From: Mogibacterium sp.
Lineage (GTDB): Bacteria; Bacillota; Clostridia; Peptostreptococcales; Anaerovoracaceae
Assembly (NCBI GenBank): GCA_017433975.1
Contig: JAFRGD010000014.1
Coordinates: 1-64,000, forward strand
DNA: 64,000 bases
Direction of reading: 5' to 3'
Shown: piece after piece, positions 1-7,717 of the stretch
How positions within the stretch are numbered: the stretch's first letter is position 1
Layout: each line of letters starts with the position of its first letter
Position numbers and translations under genes: made by a program
The notes under the pieces: model-generated
Databases searched by the model: none
What the model saw: only the letters and a program-made list of their open reading frames with translations
Told to the model about the DNA's origin: nothing

Positions 1-693
1 CACCCGGAGGCCGAGGTCCCGGGCGAGGACGGCGAGCATGCCGCCGTCCGAGCCGGTGCTCGGGTACGAGCACCCGCCCGTCGCCACCACGACCGCGCGG
101 GCGCGGTACTCTCCCGCGGTCCCGTCTGTGCGCACCGTCCGCACCGTAATCATTCTGCGCCCCGCGAAACCAGCTTCCGCAACGCTTCCGCCGGTCTCCG
201 CAGCACCGCCAACGCCTTCCCGTTCCGCTGTGTCGTCACTTACAGTCTCGGCTTTCGAGCCTTCTTCAATAGCAGTCACCGTCTCCCCGTACCGGAACGC
301 GTACCCGTTGCCCGCAGCCCGCGCGAGCAACGCGTCGCGCACGTCCGCCGCGCGCATCGACACCGGAAACACCCGGCCGTCGTCCTGCGCCGCGGTCGGC
401 ACGCCGGCGAACTCGAGGAACGCCATCAGCTCCTGATTGTTATGTTTGTACAGGCACGTACGAATCTGCTTGCCCGTCCCAGCCGCGTCCGCCGAGTGGT
501 AATGCGGCAGGAAGTCCTTGATGGAGCCGGCGTGCGTGACGTTGCAGTGCCCGCCGCCGCTCATCAGGAGCTTGGTGCCCGGCCGGGCGGTTTTCTCCAG
601 CACAAGGCCGCTGCCGCACGGTCCTGCCGCAGCAAAGAACAATCCCGACGCGCCGGCGCCAATTACGATCTGGTCGTAAACAACCTCCACCAT
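1..693 (-). CDS. BaiN/HI0933-family FAD-dependent oxidoreductase, N-terminal 231 residues
   Basis: This is the 5' part of a flavoprotein gene that runs off the left edge of the window. The ATG at 693 follows a purine-rich GGAAGAGG site. Residues 12-17 read GAGASG, the dinucleotide-binding turn of a Rossmann fold. They are followed by MSGGGHCNVTH (near residue 45) and, near the window edge, ATGGCSYPSTGSDGG. That order of motifs is typical of the HI0933/BaiN (YhiN) family of NAD(P)/FAD-dependent oxidoreductases. Family members bind FAD; the physiological substrate of most is unknown, although BaiN has been linked to bile-acid chemistry. The C-terminal part is missing only because the window ends. 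The region around residues 155-185 is a variable Ala/Glu/Gly-rich insertion. The family call is firm and the substrate is not known. Confidence 0.85.
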   Translation of the reverse strand, partial: MVEVVYDQIVIGAGASGLFFAAAGPCGSGLVLEKTARPGTKLLMSGGGHCNVTHAGSIKDFLPHYHSADAAGTGKQIRTCLYKHNNQELMAFLEFAGVPTAAQDDGRVFPVSMRAADVRDALLARAAGNGYAFRYGETVTAIEEGSKAETVSDDTAEREGVGGAAETGGSVAEAGFAGRRMITVRTVRTDGTAGEYRARAVVVATGGCSYPSTGSDGGMLAVLARDLGLRV

Positions 694-750
694 GCCTTTT
701 TCGCCTCTTCCTTCCAAAGCCCCGCGGTCACTCCCCGGTGCAACACCAGA

Positions 751-778
751 TGAAAAGCGGAACCGTCCCCTGATTCAT
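751..778. repeat. REP-like 30-bp element, copy 1
   Basis: This copy has the core CGGAACCGTCCCC flanked by TGAAAAG on the left and ATTCAT on the right. It lies between the flavoprotein start and the small membrane peptide gene. It belongs to a five-member intergenic family in this window; the other copies are at 1121, 7718, 28313 and 28347. Confidence 0.7.
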
Positions 779-845
779 CCCTGATACAAAAAAAGGAGCC
801 GCGATGCGGCTCCGCCGAAATGACGTTCGTACCGTCCGTGCCCGA

Positions 846-1022
846 TTACGGCAGCTTAACGTAGGACAGAACCTTGTCTACAAGATCGTACATGTCATAC
901 TTAGGCTGAACCGGGAGTTTCATCGTGAGGTTCCCGAGAGCCGGAAGACCGTTCTTTTCAAGATACTTATATGCGCTTACAGCCGCAGCCACAACGCCAA
1001 CACATAATACCAGTTTCTTCAC
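846..1022 (-). CDS. Small membrane-anchored peptide, 58 aa, unknown function
   Basis: I do not recognise this peptide. It begins with a short basic stretch (MKKL) and a hydrophobic segment at about residues 4-20 that could be a membrane anchor or uncleaved signal. A soluble tail of about 38 residues rich in Lys, Asp and Tyr follows. The GTG at 1022 is chosen over the upstream GTG at 1031 because the consensus AGGAGGTG site would overlap the upstream codon, whereas it sits about seven bases before 1022. The strong ribosome binding site and clean stop argue for a real gene. It is followed by a REP-like element and stands alone between the phosphatase and the flavoprotein on the same strand. Confidence 0.65.
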   Translation of the reverse strand: MKKLVLCVGVVAAAVSAYKYLEKNGLPALGNLTMKLPVQPKYDMYDLVDKVLSYVKLP

Positions 1023-1120
1023 TTTGTGCACCTCCTACACACTTTTGTTGAGTTGATTATACCACACCCCCACGGGCAATGCATCAATAACTTTTTCCGA
1101 TTCGGAATGAATTGCAAAGG

Positions 1121-1150
1121 TGAAAATCGGAACCGTCCCCATTTTCACCT
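1121..1150. repeat. REP-like 30-bp element, copy 2 (overlaps a stop codon)
   Basis: The element reads TGAAAATCGG, AACCGTCCCC, ATTTTCACCT and is an imperfect palindrome with TGAAAAT/ATTTTCA ends. It overlaps the 3' end of the tyrosine phosphatase gene, whose TGA stop at 1147-1145 lies inside the repeat. Confidence 0.75.
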
Positions 1151-1765
1151 TAGTTTGTCCAGCAGGCCCTGGCAGCCGGTGACGACGTCGTTCCACGTCG
1201 CGTCGAAGTTTCCGGTATACCAAGGGTCCGCGACCTCGAGCCCGTCCCAGCGGGAGCGCCCCGCCAGGTACTCCTCCGGCGCGTACTCGAGCAGCAGGCT
1301 GACCTTTGGCAGCGCGTCGGTCCGCGGTGTGCTTTTGCCGGTCCGCGGCATGCCGTTGCCGGCCGGATCCGAGGCCGTCCTCGCCGCAGCCCACTCCGCG
1401 TCCGGGATGCGCAGCCCGCGCTTCAGGTTCCGCAGGTTGTTCTCGTCCATGCAGATGACCAGGTCATATGCGTCGTACTCCGCGCGGGTGATCTGATGCG
1501 CCCGGTGCCGCGAAACGCCGAGGTCGTTCCCAGCCGTCCCGATTCCGTGCGCCGCGAGTTTGCGCTTCGCCGGCGGGTACACGCCGTTCCCGAGCTCTTC
1601 TGTGCTCGTCGCCGCGGACGCGATCACAAAGTCCGCCTCTGCCGCGCCTGCATCCCGCGGTCCCGCGACCACATAGCCCCGCTTCATCGCGAGGTCTTTC
1701 ATCACGAACTCGGCCATCGGGCTTCTGCAAATATTACCATGGCAGACGAACAGTATCTTTACCAT
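1145..1765 (-). CDS. Low-molecular-weight protein-tyrosine-phosphatase
   Basis: This is a cytoplasmic phosphatase of the arsenate-reductase-like LMW-PTP fold that hydrolyses phosphotyrosine through a cysteinyl-phosphate. The N-terminus carries the P-loop CHGNICRSP with catalytic Cys9 and Arg15. Near the C-terminus the general-acid loop appears as DPWYTGNF. At 206 residues it is about 50 longer than usual. The extra length is a Pro/Arg/Thr-rich insertion at roughly residues 120-150, before LLLEYAP, and a Gly/Ala-rich stretch near residues 35-50. The start at 1765 has an AAGGTG site eight bases upstream. The last codons and the stop come from a REP-like element, which suggests the repeat landed on the original 3' end. 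The target protein is unknown. Confidence 0.88.
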   Translation of the reverse strand: MVKILFVCHGNICRSPMAEFVMKDLAMKRGYVVAGPRDAGAAEADFVIASAATSTEELGNGVYPPAKRKLAAHGIGTAGNDLGVSRHRAHQITRAEYDAYDLVICMDENNLRNLKRGLRIPDAEWAAARTASDPAGNGMPRTGKSTPRTDALPKVSLLLEYAPEEYLAGRSRWDGLEVADPWYTGNFDATWNDVVTGCQGLLDKLR

Positions 1766-1949
1766 AACCGCACCTTTCCATTCACAATCAGTCTTTGCCG
1801 GACTGGCAAAATATTACAATCTATTAAGAAGCGAAGGAATCGCTTTGCTCTATCTGTGCTCCTGCGAGGAGTCCGTATTGTACAGGAGGATATCTTATGA
1901 CAGTTACTACCGTCACAGGCCAGCCGCCGTCGCCGCGGCTTGTGGTCCG
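1766..1949. other. Intergenic region between phosphatase and DHH genes
   Basis: There is no convincing gene here. The stretch holds several short hairpins, including TTGCC-GGACT-GGCAA at about 1796-1810 and CTCC-TGCGA-GGAG near 1860-1872. It also holds an isolated plus-strand consensus ribosome binding site AGGAGG followed by ATG at 1897. The 53-codon frame that ATG opens runs antisense into the DHH gene and is not supported. Confidence 0.5.
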
Positions 1950-3089
1950 CTATTCGTGCGGATGTGCCGCAAGAAACTCTGTCAGTCCCGGTACGAACTT
2001 CGTCTTCCGGCCCAGGCCGGTCCGGAAGATGAAGGCCGTTCCGTCGTATTCATCGTAGTTTGGGAAGGCCTCCTCAAAAACTTCTTTGGAATGCTCGTTG
2101 GCCGGAATGATGTAATCGATTTTTACATCGTTTTCCCGGATCCCGACCGAGGCATACATCAGTTCCACATCGTGCGACGCATAGCCGGCCGGCAATGCGT
2201 TTTTCATCCGCCCGGAAAGCTCCCGGGCGGATTCTTCGTCGATTGCGTTGACAAGGCCGATGCCGAACGTTACCCCGGAAGCCTCGTACTCCTTATAATC
2301 CGAGAAGAGAATCTCCTCGTCGGTCATTCCCGCGTAAGAGAGGCTTTCGGCGTGGAGCGCGTGATAGAGCGCGTCCGTATCCTCCACCCCGGCGATCTTC
2401 GCAAGCGCCGGAACGGCCTGCCGGTCCGCCTCCGTCGTGGTCGTCCCCTTCAGGCCGCCGGTATCGGATAACACCGCCCCCAGCAGGAGGTACGCAGTGA
2501 CCGGATCGATTTCCAGACCATAATTCAGATAGTCCAGCCAGACGATCGTCGCCGTCGAACCGATTGGCCGCGCTTCGTAGACGATCTGATGCCCCGTCGT
2601 GACGCTCCCGACACCATGGTGGTCGAGGATGCCGACGATGTGCGCGTCCTTCATCCCCTCGACCGCCTGCGCATATTCGCTGTGGTCGACGAGAAAGACC
2701 GTCTCGCCGGATGCGTCCTCCAGTACCGGCGGCTTTTCGACGCCGGCTTCCTTCAGGATCATCGCGGTTTCCCGGTTCACCGGCTCGGTGATGACCGCCT
2801 CTGCCTCAAAGCCGAGCATGTTCAGCAGCCTTGCGTAAGCGATGGCGCTGCACACGGTGTCCGCGTCGGGGCTGCGGTGACCGATCACGTAAACCGGCCC
2901 GTCCCCAACGCTCATGCCTTCGATGCTGCTCCGGTTCAGCTCGTGCACCAGATTCTGCTCATCGGTCATCCGGTCTATTTCTTTCGTCATCTGTCCGCGC
3001 CCGCTGGCCCGCCCTGCAACAAAAGCAATCAGGCAAGCCGCCAGCAGAACGACGATGGCGATCCAGTTCTTTTTTAACTTCTCGTTCAT
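1950..3089 (-). CDS. Membrane-anchored DHH phosphoesterase / manganese-dependent inorganic pyrophosphatase-like
   Basis: This is a family II pyrophosphatase-like DHH enzyme of 379 aa. The metal and phosphate ligands are visible: GHRSPDAD (residues 70-77), DHSE (135-138), DHH (156-158), and SDT (208-210) with downstream Lys214. The C-terminal half corresponds to the DHHA2 domain. Unlike ordinary cytosolic PpaC, residues 8-26 form a hydrophobic anchor followed by a basic linker, so the enzyme may be membrane-tethered. The start at 3089 is chosen because its ATG overlaps the TGA of the upstream methyltransferase (ATGA), giving translational coupling; an in-frame ATG at 3173 lies inside the methyltransferase. 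Substrate could be pyrophosphate or a small nucleotide. A second DHH pyrophosphatase with CBS domains lies at 23.8 kb. Confidence 0.85.
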   Translation of the reverse strand: MNEKLKKNWIAIVVLLAACLIAFVAGRASGRGQMTKEIDRMTDEQNLVHELNRSSIEGMSVGDGPVYVIGHRSPDADTVCSAIAYARLLNMLGFEAEAVITEPVNRETAMILKEAGVEKPPVLEDASGETVFLVDHSEYAQAVEGMKDAHIVGILDHHGVGSVTTGHQIVYEARPIGSTATIVWLDYLNYGLEIDPVTAYLLLGAVLSDTGGLKGTTTTEADRQAVPALAKIAGVEDTDALYHALHAESLSYAGMTDEEILFSDYKEYEASGVTFGIGLVNAIDEESARELSGRMKNALPAGYASHDVELMYASVGIRENDVKIDYIIPANEHSKEVFEEAFPNYDEYDGTAFIFRTGLGRKTKFVPGLTEFLAAHPHE

Positions 3090-3877
3090 TCCTCTCCCCG
3101 CCCTTTGACTGCAACCACAACCGGCTGATAAAAGCCCGTCTCTTTCGGCATTTTCCAATGGACCGCCGTGCACCCGGCCGCGAGGAGCAGCCCGGTGAGC
3201 TCGTCCCGCCGGGTCGCCCGGTACTCGCAGCAGAACTTGCTGATCTCCGGGGTGCCTTCATCTTCTATGATATACTGGGTGAATTGATAGTTGTCACCAA
3301 ACCAGTCCCAGGTCTGAAACAGGATTCGCTGCCCGCGCTCCGTCTTATGCACATACGGCGCGGAAAAGGCTGGCTTTTCCTCGAGGGCCTTATCGTAATC
3401 CCGGATGCTTGCGACAAAGAGCCCGCCGCCGCGGAGCTGGTTCACGATGCTGTTGACGGCTTCTTCCAGGGAAGCGTGCGAAAGCATGTGCGGCAGGGCG
3501 TTATCCATCGCGATCACGAGGTCGAACGGCTCCGGGAAGACCTCTGCCAAGGCGCGGAAGTCCGCTTGTTTCAACGTAAGCGTGACCTGGCTCTCCGCCG
3601 CCCTCTTTTGCGCCTCCGCGAGTTCTCCCGCGCTGATGTCGGAAGCCGTTACAGCGTAGCCGAGCGCCGCGAGGCCGATGGCCTGCGTACCGATTCCACA
3701 GGCGCAGTCGAGCAGCCGGGCGGTGCGGTCAAAACCGTACTCCCGAAAGATTCCGTCCAGAAAGACCGCTTCCGCGCGGGTCGTCTCGCGCCAGTCCCGA
3801 TAGAATTTATCATATTGCGAAGCCAGGCTGTCGTAGAAGTTTTGCGTCACGTCCGCCACGACCGGTTGATTTTTCAT
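3086..3877 (-). CDS. Class I SAM-dependent methyltransferase
   Basis: This is a 263-aa Rossmann-fold methyltransferase. Motif I reads LLDCACGIGTQ at residues 55-65. The acidic end of strand 2 (TASDIS) and motif IV (DLVIAMDNALPHM) follow in the expected order. The MKNQ start at 3877 has a GGAAGGAG site with good spacing; the upstream in-frame ATG at 3904 lacks one. The gene overlaps the following DHH gene by ATGA, and a TTGTAA-N18-TATACT promoter sits upstream at 3918-3947. The methyl acceptor cannot be read from the sequence. The N-terminal FYDSLASQYDKFY stretch resembles small-molecule methyltransferases of the UbiE/glycine-methyltransferase sort. Confidence 0.85.
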   Translation of the reverse strand: MKNQPVVADVTQNFYDSLASQYDKFYRDWRETTRAEAVFLDGIFREYGFDRTARLLDCACGIGTQAIGLAALGYAVTASDISAGELAEAQKRAAESQVTLTLKQADFRALAEVFPEPFDLVIAMDNALPHMLSHASLEEAVNSIVNQLRGGGLFVASIRDYDKALEEKPAFSAPYVHKTERGQRILFQTWDWFGDNYQFTQYIIEDEGTPEISKFCCEYRATRRDELTGLLLAAGCTAVHWKMPKETGFYQPVVVAVKGRGEE

Positions 3878-3917
3878 AAAGCGCTCCTTCCCTGGCCGAA
3901 TCATTTGACCGGCTTTC

Positions 3918-3947
3918 AGTATATCACATTCGCGCGGCTGTTTACAA
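3918..3947 (-). promoter_or_regulatory. Promoter for the methyltransferase-DHH operon
   Basis: On the minus strand TTGTAA (3942-3947) is followed after 18 bases by TATACT (3918-3923). The -35 hexamer coincides with that of a divergent plus-strand promoter. Confidence 0.6.
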
Positions 3948-3969
3948 TTTGCCGCGTTCGTAATAAGAT
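3941..3969 (+). promoter_or_regulatory. Candidate promoter for the TIR-Sel1 gene
   Basis: TTTACA (3941-3946) is separated by 17 bases from TAAGAT (3964-3969). Transcription would start near 3976 and leave a leader of about 280 nt before the ATG at 4260. The hexamers are reasonable but not perfect. Confidence 0.45.
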
Positions 3970-4259
3970 AAGTTCAGAAACACGAGGATTTGTGCGAAAT
4001 GCACTTGCACAAAGAAGATGCGTTCTGTGCAAATGTTTTGATACTTGTTATACAGTTAAGAATAAAATAACACCAACGGTTTGGAACGTATCCACGCGTG
4101 TGGTTCGAATTTGTACCAATCGGGAACTCGTGGATTGGACATTGCGCACAGATACAACTCAATCGCTATCCAAACGCTTGGTGCAATTATCCGATAATTA
4201 TGGACTTGTGACCAGTCCGCATTTCGTTGCCGATACGCAACACACAGAAAGGACCCGCC
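3970..4259. other. AT-rich gene-free leader of the TIR-Sel1 gene
   Basis: This stretch of about 290 bases is much more AT-rich than the surrounding genes and contains no credible reading frame. Short repeated words (TGTGC, GTGCAAAT) appear at 3990-4040. No known riboswitch or RNA family was recognised. Confidence 0.5.
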
Positions 4260-5657
4260 ATGCAGGAGTTCGTTTACGATGCCTTCATCAGCTACAGCCA
4301 CCGCGACATGAAGTGGGCCAAGTGGCTGCAGCACAAACTGGAAACCTTTCCGATCCCAAAGGACATGACCGAGGCCACCGACGGCCGCCGCAAGCTCCGC
4401 GTGTTCCGCGACCAGACCGACCTGACCGGCGCCGAGCTCGAGAAGGCCCTCCGCAAGGAGCTCGAGGTGTCCGAGTACCTGATCGTGCTCTGCTCTCCGC
4501 ACAGCGCGGCTTCGCCGTGGGTCAACGAGGAAATCGAGTACTTCCGCTCCCTCGGGCGGGCGGACCACATCATCCCGTTCATCGTCGAGGGCGAACCGGA
4601 GACCGACAACAAGGAGCTCGAATGCTACCCGCCGGCGCTCCGCGATGGGGAGACGCACATGCTCGGATCCAACGTGCAGGAAATCGGGAATAATAAAGCG
4701 TTTCTCAAACTGATGGCGATCCTGCTCGACGTCCGCTTCAACCGGCTCGTCGACCGGGAGAAGCAACGCCGCCGCCGCAACATCACGATTACCACCGCGA
4801 CGACGCTCCTGATCCTCGCGGTCACCGGCGCCCTGATCTGGCGGAACGTCATCATGGCGCGGCGCAACCAGGAGCTTTCCTACGATATTTACGGAGCGGC
4901 CATCCTCTCCATCTCGCAAAAGGACGTGATCGAACCGGCCGACGTCGCGTTCCTCGAAACCTCGGCCAAGGCCGGCAACGCCTCGGCCATGATGTTCCTG
5001 GCGGACTGCTACGAGAAGGGCTGGGGCACCGAGCAGAACCCGGAGCTGGCTTTTTACTGGTACCAGCAGGCCGGCGAGCGCGGCGACACGACCGGAATGA
5101 TTGGCGCCGCGAACTGCTACCAGAACGGGACCGGCACAGACGTTGACATGGCGAAGTCGTTTGAATGGAACATGCGCGCCGCCGAGGCCGGCAACCCGAA
5201 CGGCATGGTGAACGTCGCGATCTTCTACGAGCTCGGCGAGGGCGTGGAGGAGGACCCGCAGGCCGCCTTTGACTGGTATCAAAAGGCCGCGGAGGCCGGC
5301 AACGACCTCGGCATGTATCACCTCGCCCGCTGCTATCAGAGCGGCATCGGGACCGTAGAGGACCGGTCGCAGGCCTTCGTTTGGATGAAGAAGCTCGCCG
5401 AGACCGGCAACTCCTACGGGATGTATAACCTCGGCCTGATGTACCAGTACGGCTTCGGGGTCGACGAGGACCCGGCGGCCGCCTATCTGTGGTACAGAAA
5501 AGCCGCCGACGCGGGGGACGCCGACGGCATGTACATGGTTGGTTGGTGCATTGAGAACGGTTACGGCGCAGGCGACCAGGCGCTCGAATGGTACCAGCGC
5601 GCCGCGGACCTCGGGAACGAAGAGGCCGCCGCGGCGGTCACGAGGCTCACGGAGTAA
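4260..5657 (+). CDS. TIR-domain protein with transmembrane segment and Sel1-like repeats
   Basis: This 465-aa protein has three parts. Residues 5-110 form a TIR domain (FISYSHRD, RVFRDQTDL, CSPHSAASPWVNEEIEYF, IIPFIVEGEP), with Glu90/Glu91 at the position of the catalytic glutamate of NAD-cleaving TIRs. A hydrophobic segment at about 176-194, preceded by a basic RRRR stretch, is a likely membrane anchor. From about residue 225 to the end there are at least six Sel1-like repeats of about 36 residues (pattern AGNxxGMxxLAxCYExGxGxxxDxxxAFxWYxKAAE), a tetratricopeptide-like scaffold for protein contacts. The ATG at 4260 is preferred over 4227 because AGAAAGGA lies just before it. TIR plus Sel1 occurs in bacterial immune or signalling proteins; a role in NAD depletion is inference. 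Confidence 0.88.
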   Translation: MQEFVYDAFISYSHRDMKWAKWLQHKLETFPIPKDMTEATDGRRKLRVFRDQTDLTGAELEKALRKELEVSEYLIVLCSPHSAASPWVNEEIEYFRSLGRADHIIPFIVEGEPETDNKELECYPPALRDGETHMLGSNVQEIGNNKAFLKLMAILLDVRFNRLVDREKQRRRRNITITTATTLLILAVTGALIWRNVIMARRNQELSYDIYGAAILSISQKDVIEPADVAFLETSAKAGNASAMMFLADCYEKGWGTEQNPELAFYWYQQAGERGDTTGMIGAANCYQNGTGTDVDMAKSFEWNMRAAEAGNPNGMVNVAIFYELGEGVEEDPQAAFDWYQKAAEAGNDLGMYHLARCYQSGIGTVEDRSQAFVWMKKLAETGNSYGMYNLGLMYQYGFGVDEDPAAAYLWYRKAADAGDADGMYMVGWCIENGYGAGDQALEWYQRAADLGNEEAAAAVTRLTE

Positions 5658-5758
5658 TCGGTCGCCGCACGGTTTTCGTAAGTTTCGCTAAGCTTATTCG
5701 GTCATCGCACAGTTTTCGTAAGTTTCGCTTAATTTCGTAAAGTTTCGTTAAGTTTCGT
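5657..5758. repeat. Short direct repeats in the TIR-Sel1/PfkB convergent spacer
   Basis: Two 33-base near-identical units begin at 5657 and 5697 and share GTTTTCGTAAGTTTCGCT. They are followed by three degenerate 10-base words of the form CGTAAAGTTT at 5730-5758. No coding potential is evident, and neither gene end shows a canonical terminator here. Confidence 0.65.
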
Positions 5759-6712
5759 TTATATCGTGGAAGCTTTCCCGACGTCCGCGAGGAACCGTCG
5801 CACCTGCTCCCGGCTTTCCAGACCCGCGCAAGCGCCCACGACGGTGGTGCAGATCGCACCGCACGCGGAGGCGACCCGCAGCGCGTCCGGAACGGTCCCG
5901 CCGCGGATCAGCTCCGAGACCAGGCCCGCCATGAAATTATCCCCCGCGCCGGTCGCGTCGACCGCGTCGATGCCAAACGCCGGCACGTGCAGCGCGAAGT
6001 CCCGGTTTTTAAAGTAACATCCTTTACTGCCCAATTTAATCACGACATTCCGCACCCCGGTCTCGAGAAGGACGTCCGCCATCTCGCCGGGGTCTTCTTT
6101 GCCCGTGTAAAACCGCGCCTCGTCTTCGTTCGGCGTCAGGAAGTCGATTATCGGCAGGGTGTCAGCGAGGTCCTCCAGGCGGAGCCGCCGGAAGTTCGGC
6201 AGCTTGGTGTCCGCAAAGATCATGACGCCCTGCGCCCGGGCCGCCGCCGCGACGGACCGGATCACGGCCGGGTCGTCGAACGGAGCGCGGAACAGGGAGC
6301 CCATCACGATGGCCCGTGTGTCGGTGAACACCTGCGGGTACTGCTCCGGGTGGAAGTTGTACCGGTGCGCACTGTTGGTGATGGACCGGCGGTTGCCGTC
6401 CGCCCCGACGAAAATCGTAGTGATCGGCGTCGGGTGGTCGACAGGCCGGAGGACATTGCTCACGTCCACGTTGTACCGCGTCAGCTCGGACGCGATGACG
6501 TCGCCGGCTGGGTCTTTTCCCAGGGAGCACAAAATCGCGGTGCGCAGGCCGAGCTTGGACAGCGCGACCGCTTCGTTGACCGCGTCGCCGCCCACGTTGA
6601 GCGAGCCGCTCTCCGCGCGGAAGCCCGCCGCCGAAATCGGCTCCGGGTCAAAGCCCCGGATGATCGAATCCATGATGGCCACGCCGATGCAGACCACGTC
6701 GTATTTTTTCAT
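5759..6712 (-). CDS. PfkB-family carbohydrate kinase
   Basis: This is a 317-aa ribokinase-fold sugar kinase. The N-terminal substrate signature is GGDAVNEAVALSKLG, a variant of the usual GGxxxNxAxxLxxLG. The C-terminal ATP/catalytic signature is DATGAGDNFMAG, with the second Asp as catalytic base. The start at 6712 is preceded by GGAGGT, which overlaps the end of the upstream kinase gene three bases away, so the two are almost certainly co-translated. The neighbour belongs to the fructosamine-kinase family, so a joint role in phosphorylating ketosamines or free sugars is plausible. The exact sugar cannot be assigned; ribose, fructose or a 6-phosphofructosamine-derived sugar are all possible. 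Confidence 0.87.
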   Translation of the reverse strand: MKKYDVVCIGVAIMDSIIRGFDPEPISAAGFRAESGSLNVGGDAVNEAVALSKLGLRTAILCSLGKDPAGDVIASELTRYNVDVSNVLRPVDHPTPITTIFVGADGNRRSITNSAHRYNFHPEQYPQVFTDTRAIVMGSLFRAPFDDPAVIRSVAAAARAQGVMIFADTKLPNFRRLRLEDLADTLPIIDFLTPNEDEARFYTGKEDPGEMADVLLETGVRNVVIKLGSKGCYFKNRDFALHVPAFGIDAVDATGAGDNFMAGLVSELIRGGTVPDALRVASACGAICTTVVGACAGLESREQVRRFLADVGKASTI

Positions 6713-6715
6713 GAG

Positions 6716-7675
6716 TCAGTACCTCCGCAGAATCGACCGCACCGAGTGAAGGTACCCGCCGCCGAACAGGTTCAAATGGTTCAAAAGATGATATAAATTG
6801 TACAGATCCCGCCGGTCCGCGTAGCCGGGCTCCATCGGCAGGACTTCTTCGTAGGCGCGGTAAAAGGCGTAGCCGAACCCGCCGAAGAGCTCCGTCATCG
6901 CGATGTCCGCTTCCGCGTGGCCCACGTAGGCCGCGGGATCGATGAGCCATGGCCGGCCGTCGGCGTCAATCATGTAATTGCCGCCCCAGAGGTCGCCGTG
7001 CAGCAGGGACGGGGCCGCCGGTTCGATGAGATACCGGTCCAGCCGCCCGAGGAAGGCATCGAAGCGGCTCCGCTCGTCGCGGTCAAAGTACCCGGCCGCC
7101 CGCTCGAACTGCGGCCGGAGCCGCCGCTCCGCAAAAAACTCAATCCACGTTTCCGCCGGCGTGTTGATCTGCACGCTGGCGCCGATGTAGTTGTCGTGCA
7201 CGAAGCCGAACCAGCGGGACGCGGCGCTCGGGATCCGCCCGTCCGCCACCCCGCCGCAGATGAAAACGCCGGTCTCCGCGCGGTGCATCGCGGCGAGACT
7301 GCGCCCGAGCTCTTCCATCGGGTCCGCGTCGGACTGCGCATCGCCCCGGCCGCTTCCGGCGCCCCGCCGGCCGTAGCCGGTCTCGATGGTTTCGAGCAAC
7401 AAAAAAGACCGTCCGCCGTCGGTACCGATCGCCAGGACCTCCGGCACGCGGACGGTGCCCGTGCGGCGCATGGCGGAGAGGCCCTCCGCCTCCGCGCGGA
7501 AGAACCCGATGTTGTCGCGGCGGTTCGACTTCATGAAAAGCCGCGTCCCGTCGGACAGCGTCAGCGTCTCCGCGTCGTTGATGTCGCCGCCCATGGCGGA
7601 CCTGCGCCCTGCGACGGATACGGTACTCCCGCAGACCGCCGCGACCGCTTCGTTTAAACTCGCATACTCTATCAC
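6716..7675 (-). CDS. Fructosamine kinase family protein
   Basis: This is a 319-aa member of the fructosamine-3-kinase/ketosamine-3-kinase family with an aminoglycoside-phosphotransferase-like fold. The catalytic loop is HGDLWGGN (226-233), and the metal-binding segment IDPAAYVGH (245-253) leads into the family-specific EADIAMTELFGGF. Family members phosphorylate sugar-derived adducts on proteins or amino acids, which then break down. A Gly/Arg/Asp-rich low-complexity insertion at residues 102-119 is unusual. Translation probably starts at GTG 7675, downstream of GAGAGGA. It is the first of a two-gene unit with the PfkB kinase. Confidence 0.85.
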   Translation of the reverse strand: MIEYASLNEAVAAVCGSTVSVAGRRSAMGGDINDAETLTLSDGTRLFMKSNRRDNIGFFRAEAEGLSAMRRTGTVRVPEVLAIGTDGGRSFLLLETIETGYGRRGAGSGRGDAQSDADPMEELGRSLAAMHRAETGVFICGGVADGRIPSAASRWFGFVHDNYIGASVQINTPAETWIEFFAERRLRPQFERAAGYFDRDERSRFDAFLGRLDRYLIEPAAPSLLHGDLWGGNYMIDADGRPWLIDPAAYVGHAEADIAMTELFGGFGYAFYRAYEEVLPMEPGYADRRDLYNLYHLLNHLNLFGGGYLHSVRSILRRY

Positions 7676-7717
7676 TGGAATTCCTCTCGTCCTGCCTGTT
7701 AGGCGACGGTCAAAAGA

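Noticed and set aside
1897..2058. 53-codon plus-strand frame behind a consensus AGGAGG site
   Set aside because: It runs antisense through the end of the DHH gene, has no recognisable product and poor codon character; it may be a remnant.
2831..4693. 620-codon plus-strand frame over the methyltransferase and TIR gene
   Set aside because: It is antisense or out of frame to well-supported genes and made of high-GC codons; no domain is recognisable.
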